Part shown: positions 49,056 through 59,030 of the stretch, piece by piece
Numbering within the stretch: the stretch's first letter is position 1
Layout: every line of letters starts with the position of its first letter
DNA from: Hyphomicrobium sp. D-2
Lineage (GTDB): Bacteria > Pseudomonadota > Alphaproteobacteria > Rhizobiales > Hyphomicrobiaceae
Reading direction: 5' to 3'
Assembly: GCF_029872155.1 (NCBI RefSeq)
Contig: NZ_JARXLA010000005.1
Coordinates: 1 to 64,000 of the forward strand
DNA length: 64,000 bases
Translations under genes and position numbers: made by a program
The notes under the pieces: model-generated
What the model saw: only the letters and a program-made list of their open reading frames with translations
What the model was told of the DNA's origin: nothing
The model's database searches: none

Positions 49056-50431
49056 TGGCCCCGCGTTCCCGCGCTCTTGGCTTTCGATTTTGTCTGAGCG
49101 TCGGAACTATCAGCGGCGGCGTCCGCGGCATCCTTCTTCATCGGAAGGTTGCTCTCCACGGCCTTGCTGTCGGCGCCGCGCGCTGGCTCAGCGCTTTTCG
49201 CCGATGACGATGAAGCGTCGTCGTTCGCAGCGTTTTTGCTGCCGCTGGGGGCGTCTTTCGGCACGGGGATTTCCGGACCGGAACCATCGCCGCCTGCGGT
49301 TCTCGATACGGGCACCACGGTGTTGCCGGGCAGGGCACGCATCAGCCCGCCGACGATAACCCGGTCGTCAGGCTTCAGGCCACCGGTGATGATGCGTAGG
49401 CCGCCGTCTATCGTGTCGCCGGTTTCAACCAGGCGCTGCTCGACGACGTTCTTGTCGTTGACCACCAGAACGTAGCGGCCTTCCTGACTATTGCCGAGCG
49501 CCACATCGGGTATCAGCAGCGAGGGCACGTCCTTCTGCTTCGGGATGCGTACGCGCACAAACATGCCGGGCGTCAGAATGATGCCGTCGTTCTTGAAGAT
49601 GGCGCGTGCCGCCAACGTTCCGGTCGAGGCATCCACTTCCGGCGCCACGTAGTTCAGCGTTCCGGTATGCGGATAGCCCGTTTCCGTCTGCACGCCGATA
49701 CCGACCGGAATTGGCCCCAGCTCTTCCAGCGTCACCCCAGCCTCGCGCAATTGCTCGCGCACGTTCAGCACCTGCTGCTCGTCGATGTTGAAGTTGATGT
49801 AGATCGGCTTCTGCTGAACGATCGTTGCCAATTTGGTTGGCTCGCCAGCGCCGACCATCGCACCGGGATCGACGAAACGCGCGGTGACGGCGCCATCGAA
49901 CGGAGCGACGATGGTTGTGTAAGCGAGATTGGTCTTTGCCTGCTCCAGCTGGCCCTTGGCCTGCGCCAGTGCCGCTGCGGTGGAATCCCGCTTGGCCAGC
50001 GATTCATCGACCTGCGCGACGGAGACGGCCGAAGTCTTGACCAGATCGCGTTTGCGCTTCAGATCCGCCTCAGCCTGCAACAGCAATGCGTCCTGCTGGG
50101 CAACCGTCGCCTGAGCAATCTGCAGCGCGATTTCGTAATCGGTCTTGTCGATCTGGAACAGCAGATCGCCCTTCTTGACCTGATCGCCGTCCTTGTAGCC
50201 CACCTTTTCCAGGAAGCCCTGGACGCGCGCGACGAGATCGACGCGATTGTAGGCCACGGTATTGCCGGTGAATTCCATATACAGCGTTACGTTGCGCTTT
50301 TCTGGCTGTGCGACTGTAACCTCGGCGGGCGGCGGCGGCTGATAGGTGTTGCTGTCACTGCATCCGGCCGCTGCCAGACCAAGCAATGCGACTGCGAGCC
50401 ATCCGCCTGTGCGTATTTTCAAATTATGCAT
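49052..50431 (-). CDS. RND efflux periplasmic adaptor (membrane fusion protein)
   Basis: 459 residues. Lipoprotein signal with core LAVALLGLAAAGC, beta-barrel/lipoyl start (VARVQGFLEKVGYKDGDQVK), a coiled-coil hairpin (~100-165), lipoyl return (LAYTTIVAPFDGAVTARFVD) and the membrane-proximal part (GGLKPDDRVIVGGLMRALPG). A low-complexity Ser/Ala/Asp/Lys tail of ~75 residues follows and is unusual. The ATG at 50431 is the start that gives the lipobox. First gene of the adaptor-permease operon; divergent from the O-antigen ligase. Confidence 0.93.
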   Translation of the reverse strand: MHNLKIRTGGWLAVALLGLAAAGCSDSNTYQPPPPAEVTVAQPEKRNVTLYMEFTGNTVAYNRVDLVARVQGFLEKVGYKDGDQVKKGDLLFQIDKTDYEIALQIAQATVAQQDALLLQAEADLKRKRDLVKTSAVSVAQVDESLAKRDSTAAALAQAKGQLEQAKTNLAYTTIVAPFDGAVTARFVDPGAMVGAGEPTKLATIVQQKPIYINFNIDEQQVLNVREQLREAGVTLEELGPIPVGIGVQTETGYPHTGTLNYVAPEVDASTGTLAARAIFKNDGIILTPGMFVRVRIPKQKDVPSLLIPDVALGNSQEGRYVLVVNDKNVVEQRLVETGDTIDGGLRIITGGLKPDDRVIVGGLMRALPGNTVVPVSRTAGGDGSGPEIPVPKDAPSGSKNAANDDASSSSAKSAEPARGADSKAVESNLPMKKDAADAAADSSDAQTKSKAKSAGTRGQ

Positions 50432-50660
50432 TCCGTTGACCCGTCGCCCCACCAGCGCCGCTGCCATGTTCGGGCGCCGCTGCGATGTTTGGGTCCGACC
50501 GTAATGCAATTGAGCTTAACAATTGATCGATTGCCGGCCACCTCCAAGCCATGGGGGCACGCTGTGCGCAGACTTGCCTATCCCTCTCGACTCCGTGGTA
50601 AGAAGCGGCGGCTCTGCGGGTAAGCCTCGGGGCCGCCGGATTACCTAGGGGGGAAGTTCT

Positions 50661-51983
50661 GTGTTTTCGAATGAAACGGGTGGTGTTGGCCTCGGTCAGC
50701 GTTACCGCGGCATCGCGCTCGGCACGCTCCTTATGGTGGCGGTAATTGCAGCGCTCATCAGTCCGCGCACGTTGGCTGTCACATTCTGGATCGTGGCGCT
50801 TGCTTTTCTGGTCTCGGCCTTCCTGCGCCGTGACATCGATATGCAACAATTCCGCCCCGGTCCGGTCACCGCAACGCTGGCCCTTTTTGTCGGCTACGTA
50901 TTTCTCAGCGCCACGTGGGCCGACGTGCCAGCCATGCCCTTGGAAAAGGCAGCCCTGGCTGCCGGCACGGTGGCGGCGATCTGGATGATGTGCGCCCTGA
51001 TCCGTCAGGAGACGCGCGCCAACATAATCCATATGGGCGAGGGCGTTTTCCTGGGCGTTCTGATAGGCACGCTGTTCCTGCTGGAGGAGCATCTGAGCGA
51101 ACAGGCCATCAAGATTGCGGTATTCAATTTTCTCGAGATGCAGCCGGGGCAGCTCAAACCCGCTGAATATTTTTACTGGAACAAGGGCGCGCTGATCTGG
51201 ATCGAGCCTAACGATCTGGTTCGCAACCTGACCGGTGTCGGTGTCTATCTCTGGCCAGCCATCGCGGCCGTTCTGGGCGTCTGGCGACGTCCAATGAATT
51301 TCTACGCAGCCATTGCCCTGTTCGTCATCGCGGCTGCCGCCATCATGATCTCGAACCATGCGGCCTCGCAGCTCGCCTTGATCGCGGGTGTCATCGTGTT
51401 CGCAATCGCCTCCCGGTCGCTGCTATGGGCGCGGCGGTGCGTGGCGGCAGGGTGGCTCATTGCCTGCTTCGCGGTTATTCCGCTGGCGCTGGGTGCCTAC
51501 AAGGCCAACCTGCAGCAGGTGGATGCGCTCGGCTCATCAGTGCAGGCGCGTCTGATTATCTGGAAATACACGGCGGAAAAAACGTTCGAAAATCCGTGGT
51601 TCGGCGTCGGCGCAAACATGACGCGCGTCATCGGCCCTGAGCTGGAAAAGACCGCGGTGACCGTTGGCAATGACCGCTGGCCACACCGGCTGTCGATCCA
51701 CGCCCACAATATGTACCTGCAGACGTGGTTTGAGCTGGGTGCAGTCGGTGCGGTTCTGCTGGCGGCAATCGGGCTGGCAATCCTGTCGACGATCGCCCGG
51801 CTGGATCGGCGTGTGCAGCGCTATGCGCTGGCCGCATTCGCGCTGACGGCAGCCGTCCTGACGTCCAGCTATGGCATGTGGCAGGTGTGGCTGATCGGAA
51901 CGCTCGGTATTGCCGCCGTGGCGATGTGCGTTGGTGTGCGGGCGCTTGAAACGTCGTCGCCCGCACCTGCTGATCGATCCTGA
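50661..51983 (+). CDS. O-antigen ligase family membrane protein
   Basis: 440 residues with about ten membrane helices and the long periplasmic loop of the Wzy/WaaL superfamily. In the C-terminal half, SVQARLIIWKYTAEKTFENP and WFGVGANM precede IHAHNMYLQTWFELGAVGAV, the conserved H-(x)n-N segment of ligases. Polymerase or ligase activity cannot be told apart. No glycosyltransferase or LPS genes lie nearby. Divergent from the RND operon. Confidence 0.82.
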   Translation: MFSNETGGVGLGQRYRGIALGTLLMVAVIAALISPRTLAVTFWIVALAFLVSAFLRRDIDMQQFRPGPVTATLALFVGYVFLSATWADVPAMPLEKAALAAGTVAAIWMMCALIRQETRANIIHMGEGVFLGVLIGTLFLLEEHLSEQAIKIAVFNFLEMQPGQLKPAEYFYWNKGALIWIEPNDLVRNLTGVGVYLWPAIAAVLGVWRRPMNFYAAIALFVIAAAAIMISNHAASQLALIAGVIVFAIASRSLLWARRCVAAGWLIACFAVIPLALGAYKANLQQVDALGSSVQARLIIWKYTAEKTFENPWFGVGANMTRVIGPELEKTAVTVGNDRWPHRLSIHAHNMYLQTWFELGAVGAVLLAAIGLAILSTIARLDRRVQRYALAAFALTAAVLTSSYGMWQVWLIGTLGIAAVAMCVGVRALETSSPAPADRS

Positions 51984-52053
51984 GCCACCCCACTACCGGG
52001 CAACCGGGCGGCGCGTGCGTTCGCCGCTCCGGTGTAGTGTTGGAGCTAGCCGA

Positions 52054-53169
52054 CTAAGCGGATGTCGGCGTCAATGCGGGATAGTCGGTATAGCCGCGCT
52101 CTTCGCCGGCATAGAACGTGTTCGGATCTGCCTCCGCAAGCGGCGCACCGGACCGCAGACGCTCGACCAGATCCGGATTGGAAATGAACGGCCGCCCGAA
52201 GCAGATGATGTCGGCGAGGTTTTCCTCACGTGCCTTGATGGCGAGTTCCAACGTGTAGTTATTGTTGGCCATGAAGAGGCCGTTGAACGCTCGGTGCAGT
52301 TTCTGCAGATCAAAGCCACCCGGCGGATTGCGGTCGCCGCCGGTATCGCCTTCGATAACGTGCAGATAGGCGAGATTGTAAGCGTTGAGTTCTTCGACGA
52401 GCGACAGATACAGCGGTTCGGGGTTTGAATCGCCGATGTCGCCGAATTTGGTCAGCGGCGAAATGCGGATGCCGACGCGATCGCCGCCCCAGACCTTTGT
52501 CACCGCATCCACCACCTCACGAACGATGCGCGTCCGGTTTTCTATCGAGCCGCCATATTGATCGGTGCGCTTGTTGGTTTTGTCGGACAGAAACTGTTGC
52601 AGCAGATAGCCGTTCGCGGCGTGGATCTCGACGCCGTCAAACCCGGCCTCAAGCGCGCATTTGGCGGCATGGGCATAGTCGGCGACGATGCCGGCAATCT
52701 CATCGGTTTCCAGTGCGCGCGGCGTGCCGATCGGCTTGAAGCCTTCGGCGGTGTAAGCCTGCTGATTTTCCGGAGCGACGGCGCTGGGGGCCACAGGAAG
52801 CTGTCCGCCCGGCTGTAAATCGGGATGCGATATACGCCCCACATGCCAGAGCTGCAGGAAGATGCGGCCGCCCTTGTCATGCACGGCCTTGGTCGTCAGC
52901 TTCCATCCAGCCACCTGCTCCGGCGACCAGATGCCAGGCGTGCGGATGTAGCCCTTGCCTTGCGGCGAAATATTCGTGGCCTCGCTGATGATGAGACCCG
53001 CGGATGCGCGCTGGGCGTAGTGGATGGCCTGAAGCTCGCCGGGCACGCCCTCATCGGTCGCGCGTGAGCGGGTCAGTGGCGCCATCGCAATCCGGTTGGC
53101 GAGCCGATACGGCCCCAATTCGACAGGATCAAAGAGATCGGATCGCTGGTCCGCGCGCGTCTGAGACAT
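52054..53169 (-). CDS. Old Yellow Enzyme-type alkene reductase
   Basis: 371 residues, NADH:flavin oxidoreductase of the NemA/OYE class. FMN and substrate residues are visible: NRIAMAPLTRSRA, LQLWHVGRISHP, VEIHAANGYLLQQFLSD and TDQYGGSIENRTR, DIICFGRPFISNPDL. Reduces activated C=C bonds or nitro-esters; natural substrate unknown. A GGAGCT-type ribosome site precedes the ATG. Family 2 repeat lies directly upstream. Confidence 0.95.
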   Translation of the reverse strand: MSQTRADQRSDLFDPVELGPYRLANRIAMAPLTRSRATDEGVPGELQAIHYAQRASAGLIISEATNISPQGKGYIRTPGIWSPEQVAGWKLTTKAVHDKGGRIFLQLWHVGRISHPDLQPGGQLPVAPSAVAPENQQAYTAEGFKPIGTPRALETDEIAGIVADYAHAAKCALEAGFDGVEIHAANGYLLQQFLSDKTNKRTDQYGGSIENRTRIVREVVDAVTKVWGGDRVGIRISPLTKFGDIGDSNPEPLYLSLVEELNAYNLAYLHVIEGDTGGDRNPPGGFDLQKLHRAFNGLFMANNNYTLELAIKAREENLADIICFGRPFISNPDLVERLRSGAPLAEADPNTFYAGEERGYTDYPALTPTSA

Positions 53170-53187
53170 CTGGGAAGCTCCTTAGGC

Positions 53188-53283
53188 CATGATCGCTTCG
53201 GAGCCTGATAGTCCCGAGGCGTGCATCATCGGTCTCATCAAATGTTAGAGCGTGTCGCGATTGGGAAAGGCGACCACGCTCCA
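53188..53283. repeat. Dispersed repeat, family 2, copy 2
   Basis: Starts CCATGATCGCTTCGGAGCC, contains ATCATCGGTCTCATCAAA, as at 17908-18022. The inner part differs and is shorter. It lies in the leader of the alkene reductase gene. Confidence 0.7.
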
Positions 53284-53487
53284 AGGTGGGTGACCGACCA
53301 TTTAGGAGCCCGGATGGAGAGCGGCAAGGGGCTGAGGCTGGCTTGCGGATGCACGGAGCAAGGCCACGCCGGAGCGGAGGGCTGGGAGGGCGGAGCGGAT
53401 CCGCGGGCAGAAGGATTGGCGGTTCACGCCCCCTGCCTCCCAAGGCAGGTGCTCAACGGGGCAAGCGCAGCGTCGTAACACAACGCT

Positions 53488-53523
53488 AAAAAACAAAGAG
53501 GCCGCCCCGAGGGACGGCCTCCG
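53488..53523 (-). terminator. Terminator of the 25-residue peptide gene
   Basis: On the minus strand GAGGCCGTCC and its complement close on a CTC loop, then TTTGTTTTTT. 50 bases after the micro-gene stop and ~320 upstream of the alkene reductase, so the two are separate units. Confidence 0.88.
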
Positions 53524-53571
53524 TGAGACTTCGGCGGCGGGGCAGTATCGGCTGCTCCTGGCCGCTGCGCT

Positions 53572-53649
53572 TCAGGCGCTCACCAGAGGTAAATCCGGCT
53601 TGAACCCGAGCGACCACGACATCGCCGTCCTCAAGATCCCACTCGACAT
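53572..53649 (-). CDS. 25-residue peptide with ideal Shine-Dalgarno
   Basis: MSSGILRTAMSWSLGFKPDL followed by PLVSA and TGA. The ribosome site AAAGGAGGTGATCC (53651-53664) is a full match to the 16S anti-Shine-Dalgarno, seven bases before the ATG, the best in the window. A strong terminator follows, so SD-ORF-terminator spans only ~170 bases. No membrane helix or signal. Could be a micro-protein gene or an sRNA with a translated part. Function unknown. Confidence 0.62.
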   Translation of the reverse strand: MSSGILRTAMSWSLGFKPDLPLVSA

Positions 53650-53754
53650 CGGATCACCTCCTTTCAATTGTTGAACCACGCTTGCAGGCTGCCACGCTTT
53701 TCGCCGTCTGCAAAGTTACGTTTTGGACATGCGGGCGCCTGTGCAATGTTTGCA

Positions 53755-54345
53755 TCAGAAGCGCCAGGGCCGGGTGTTGACTATCCAGCTCGCGAGCTGA
53801 TGCCACGGCTCGGAGTTCCAATAACGGCGTGCCGAGGCCATTGTCGGCGGTAGTACAAAAATTTCGCAGCCGATGCCGTCGCGCCGATGTGTCTGCCGGC
53901 CATATCGCAAGCGTGTGGGGCTGCGCTGCAGCCAGATGCTGGCGCTGCGCTTGCCGACAAATGCGCAGGCGCGCGGCCGGAATCGCAGCAGCTTGTCGTT
54001 GAATTGCGTTATGTCCTGCGCGCTGACTTTGCTCTTGCCGCCGGTGCCATCACGATGAACGCCGGGTAGAAACAGCACGCCCATGCCGATCTCCGGTAGA
54101 CGATTGATCGTGTCCGCTGAATAACGCCGCGGGATAAGCCCCGCCTCGTGCGCTGTCGGCCAGAACCGATTGCCCGCATTGGCGAACATCGTCTCGGCGC
54201 CGTGCGGATGTGAATTGACGGGGCAGGCAAACACAAGGTCAAGCCCGGCACACAGAATATCAGGCGACGTCGGGCCCGGTGCGCTGTCGCTGAACTGCGG
54301 TGCCGTGGCGCGATCCGGCACGGCGGGATCAGTGCTGAGGTCCAT
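53755..54345 (-). CDS. Mug-like DNA glycosylase paralogue, divergent motif
   Basis: 196 residues. Recognisable Mug/UDG fold: NAGNRFWPTAHEAGLIPRRY, RFRPRACAFVGKRSA, RYGRQ and VLPPTMASARRYW align with the second copy at 58286-58807. The first active-site motif (GTAAG in the other copy) reads ACPVNSHPHG here, and the GLTDL segment is GVLFL, so catalysis may be lost or changed. Probably a paralogue with altered function or an early decay product. Confidence 0.72.
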   Translation of the reverse strand: MDLSTDPAVPDRATAPQFSDSAPGPTSPDILCAGLDLVFACPVNSHPHGAETMFANAGNRFWPTAHEAGLIPRRYSADTINRLPEIGMGVLFLPGVHRDGTGGKSKVSAQDITQFNDKLLRFRPRACAFVGKRSASIWLQRSPTRLRYGRQTHRRDGIGCEIFVLPPTMASARRYWNSEPWHQLASWIVNTRPWRF

Positions 54346-54500
54346 GCGTTTTCACTCGCCGAATCAGGATGGCCCACATCGGCTAATGATCGCTGGAGCG
54401 CGGCAACCGGCAAGCGGTCCCCACGCTATTTGCACTGAATGATTATGTTTAGCTGCGCCGCGCATTAAAAAAAAGCGCTTCGCCCGGTCCGGCGCACCGC

Positions 54501-55055
54501 TTAGCGCGGCCTGATGCGGCTGATCTTCGAGCCTTCCAGCGTCAGGTTATACATCAGGCCCTTCGGATCGAGCACGAAGCCGATAACCGGACTGGTGATC
54601 TTGTTGGTGTCGATCGATCCGCCGATGCCGACCGTGATGACCGCAACAGAAGCATCCGCGCCAACCTTCCAGCCCTTGGTGCGGCGGAACTGCTGCAGGG
54701 CTTCCGGCGTCATGAACATGATGATGACGGATCGCTCCTGCACGCCGAGCTGAAACCCGACCGAAGCTGAAACGGTGTTGAAGTAGTCAACCGTGCGTCC
54801 GCCGATGCGCAGCGCGCCTTCGCCATATTCGCCACCGATGCCGAAGCCAGCCTTCACCACCGACGGGAACACCAGGATGCCAACGGATTTGTGCGCAAGT
54901 TCCCGCGCGCCCCGCACGCTGTGAAAGAAGCGATCCAGCGTGGCGTCGACATCGACATCGATTTCATGCGCCGACGCGGCCTTGGCCTGCGGAGCGAGGG
55001 CAGGGGAGGCAAGCAGAATGGCGGCCATGACCGCCCACATGATATTGCGCACCAT
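54501..55055 (-). CDS. SYLF-domain (YSC84-like) secreted protein
   Basis: 184 residues. Signal peptide (MWAVMAAILLASPALAPQAKA), then a SYLF domain: AHKSVGILVFPSVVKAGFGI, GGEYGEGALRI, VGFQLGVQERSVIIMFM and ASVAVITVGIGG. The domain binds lipids in eukaryotes; bacterial role unknown. ATG at 55055 with an AAAGGATC ribosome site. Four bases of upstream frame ignored as they lack homology. Confidence 0.88.
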   Translation of the reverse strand: MVRNIMWAVMAAILLASPALAPQAKAASAHEIDVDVDATLDRFFHSVRGARELAHKSVGILVFPSVVKAGFGIGGEYGEGALRIGGRTVDYFNTVSASVGFQLGVQERSVIIMFMTPEALQQFRRTKGWKVGADASVAVITVGIGGSIDTNKITSPVIGFVLDPKGLMYNLTLEGSKISRIRPR

Positions 55056-55174
55056 TGGCGTTGATCCTTTTTTGTTTCGAGTTTTGTGACGCCACTTCAT
55101 GGCCAAATTTGCGTCGGCTGCGCCACGCCGGCTGAAACGCCGCAAGCACAGTGGCGGTTGCCATCAATCGGAGG

Positions 55175-55597
55175 TTATTCCCCTGCGGTCTTGCGCGCGG
55201 CCATCATGTCGAATGTGCGCCCAAGCCCCGCCAGCAGCGATCCCAGCCCGAACAGCACAATCACCACAATCTCCAGATAGCCTTCGACCCGCTCATTTTC
55301 GAGCATGTAATCCGAAATGTCGGCGTCCGAGTTGCGATACTTGGCGAAGATTTCGTCGCGCCTTGCTTCCGTCGCGGTAATCACCTCCGGCGCGGCATTC
55401 ATCTGCTGCAGCAACGTGATCTGATTGATAAAGCTCTCGCGCAACTGCACCTGCGCATTCTGCTGCGCGGTGAACGCCGCCAGCCGCCACTCGATCTGGC
55501 GCTTCATCGGTTCGAGATAGAACAGCTGCATGGCCGTTGAGCCGAGCAACAGCAGGATGCCGAACAGCTCGCCGAGCTGATGGATTTTAAGGCGCAT
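55175..55597 (-). CDS. Two-helix membrane protein with central coiled coil
   Basis: 140 residues, not recognised. Helix 1 (LGELFGILLLLGSTAMQLFY), a charged helical middle of ~75 residues (RQIEWRLAAFTAQQNAQVQL, LQQMNAAPEVITATEARRDE) and helix 2 (YLEIVVIVLFGLGSLLAGLG), so both ends are in the membrane with a middle on one side. The ATG at 55597 is chosen because MRLKIHQLGE directly precedes helix 1. Divergent from the ABC-F gene. Confidence 0.65.
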   Translation of the reverse strand: MRLKIHQLGELFGILLLLGSTAMQLFYLEPMKRQIEWRLAAFTAQQNAQVQLRESFINQITLLQQMNAAPEVITATEARRDEIFAKYRNSDADISDYMLENERVEGYLEIVVIVLFGLGSLLAGLGRTFDMMAARKTAGE

Positions 55598-55780
55598 GGT
55601 TCCCCCGGAGTGCGGGGGCTGCTGCCGCCGCGTCTTCGGCATTTTAGCGCCGGGCGAGGGCGGCGTTAAGTATCGTCGCAGGCGGGGGCTCATCACCCCG
55701 CAATTGCCGCATGCCCTTTCCCCGGGCCGCCGCATGGATTATGCGAAGCGCAAACGCTGATCCCAAGGGCCCCGCCGCAC

Positions 55781-57403
<1,623 letters not shown>

Positions 57404-57512
57404 ACTTGATAGCGCAGGGCCTTCGTCGCGTTGCAGCGGAGTTCTGCGCCACATCCCTTGCAATTCCGCGCCACGCAGGGAGGCGATGACGCGTCTTTGC
57501 AGATTGGGAAAG

Positions 57513-58178
57513 TCAGCGTCTTACGCAACTCGGGTAGGGCGCGCTTTCGCCCGGAACAATACGGCATAGTCGTATCGGGCTGAGATCAGCTCTACGCTTT
57601 TCCCAGGCTGCTTTGTCGAATGCGGGTGGTTTATCGGATGCCGGACCGCGCGTGGCCCACTGGATGGTGTAGTAGTCGCTCTCGCCCTCGATCGCGATGA
57701 TGAGCGTTTCTTCGCGGCGCGGTGATCCGTTGCCGGTTACAGTTCCGCAGCCGACGACGGCAGCGAACGATTTGAAACCGTCAACATCCGGGGGCGGTAC
57801 CGGCATTACGGCGAACAGATCTGGGCAGAAATTCTTATAGCCGTTTGCGATAGCGCTAGTGATCGCGACAGGTTCGGCTTGGGGCTGCAGCGCCAACTGT
57901 TTAAAGCCGGTGACTGTAACCATCTGCGTCCAGTCCTCGACCGTCTCGCCGCTTGGAATGGCTTCGCGGATGTAGTTAGAGCCGTTGACGTTCTCGAGGC
58001 CGATCACGAAGTCAGACGGCTGAGAAAAAGCGACGAGTTGCCCGAAGATGGGCGAGACAACAGTGACGAACGGCGGCATCTTCTCTGCGGCAATGGCTGG
58101 GGGTGAAGCCGTGGGGGCTACCTGAATCGTGAAGAGCATTGCCGCTAGAGCGAAAAAAGCACGTTTTATAAATACCAT
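57513..58178 (-). CDS. Secreted hypothetical protein, 221 aa
   Basis: Signal peptide (MVFIKRAFFALAAMLFTIQV, cleavage near AIA). The mature part has a beta-rich look (FVTVVSPIFGQLVAFSQPSD, ETLIIAIEGESDYYTIQWAT) and four Cys (FCPDL, VGCGT, RLCRIV, SCVRR), possibly two disulfides. No family recognised. The ATG at 58178 starts the signal peptide, a longer upstream frame being ignored. Convergent with the ABC-F gene. Confidence 0.68.
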   Translation of the reverse strand: MVFIKRAFFALAAMLFTIQVAPTASPPAIAAEKMPPFVTVVSPIFGQLVAFSQPSDFVIGLENVNGSNYIREAIPSGETVEDWTQMVTVTGFKQLALQPQAEPVAITSAIANGYKNFCPDLFAVMPVPPPDVDGFKSFAAVVGCGTVTGNGSPRREETLIIAIEGESDYYTIQWATRGPASDKPPAFDKAAWEKRRADLSPIRLCRIVPGESAPYPSCVRR

Positions 58179-58285
58179 AAGACTCTGCCTAACATTATAC
58201 GGCCAAGCCGGTAATCCGACTGGCTCAGCAAAGTGGCAGATCAAAATGGATATTGTCACGAACGAACGATTCTAAACTGACCGGC

Positions 58286-58807
58286 TCAGCCTGGGATGCT
58301 GCGCGTCGCGGCGTGCCAATCCGCCAGCGCCGCCCAAGGGGCGATGTCCCAATGGGAGCGGGCGGCGGCAGAAGTGGACGTAAGGACGAACACCTCCGGA
58401 AAACCGTCACGAGCGGGTTGGCGCCCGTAAGCCACTTGATCCGTGCCGTCTTTTCCTAGCGCAATTGCAGCGGCTTTCTTACCTGTGAATGCAATCGCTC
58501 GGGGACGGTAGCGGACGATATTCTGTGCAAAGTGCTCAAGATCAAAATGGCGGATTTCGCCATCCGTGCCAGATTCAAATTTAGACAGATCGGTGAGACC
58601 CATCCGCAGGCTGCGGAGCTCATGAAATTCATCCGGCCGAAAGCGTCGCGGCGTCAGGCCGACCTCATGCAGCGTCTGCCAGAAACGATTTCCTGCTCCG
58701 GCATAATATTCGCCACGCTCCGCTGACTCCTTTCCCGCGGCGGTTCCGACGAAAACGATATCCAGATCAGTGGAGAGAACGTCGGGAAGTTTGTGCCCAT
58801 CGGTCAC
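58286..58807 (-). CDS. mug: Mismatch-specific (G:U/T) DNA glycosylase, Mug family
   Basis: 173 residues. Mug/TDG family: LDIVFVGTAAGKESAERG followed by YYAGAGNRFWQTLHEVGLTP, MGLTDLSKF, RYRPRAIAFTGKKAA, and STSAAARSHW near the end. Removes uracil or thymine opposite G. The first motif is GTAAG instead of GINPG of E. coli Mug, a known subgroup variant. A diverged paralogue lies at 53755-54345. Confidence 0.88.
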   Translation of the reverse strand: MTDGHKLPDVLSTDLDIVFVGTAAGKESAERGEYYAGAGNRFWQTLHEVGLTPRRFRPDEFHELRSLRMGLTDLSKFESGTDGEIRHFDLEHFAQNIVRYRPRAIAFTGKKAAAIALGKDGTDQVAYGRQPARDGFPEVFVLTSTSAAARSHWDIAPWAALADWHAATRSIPG

Positions 58808-59030
58808 GATTTTCGTCCTTCGTTGCGTAAAGAATCGGCCTCAGGGTCAAATATAAACCGTCGGGCCGACATGCAGGAACCGGTGGGCCGCGCTCTGCCC
58901 GACGTCGCTGCGCTCCTCGCCCGCTTACCATGCGCAGATCTGCCTATCAGACAGGCACCGTTTAGCGACGACATCAAACTATGCATCCGTTATACCAAAT
59001 CCGGCGTAATGGCGCGCCGCGAGTTGGAGG

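Noticed and set aside
53651-53666. Plus-strand GGATCACCTCCTTTC resembling the 3' end of 16S rRNA
   Set aside because: No other 16S sequence is nearby. The reverse strand explains it as an ideal ribosome site for the 25-codon frame.
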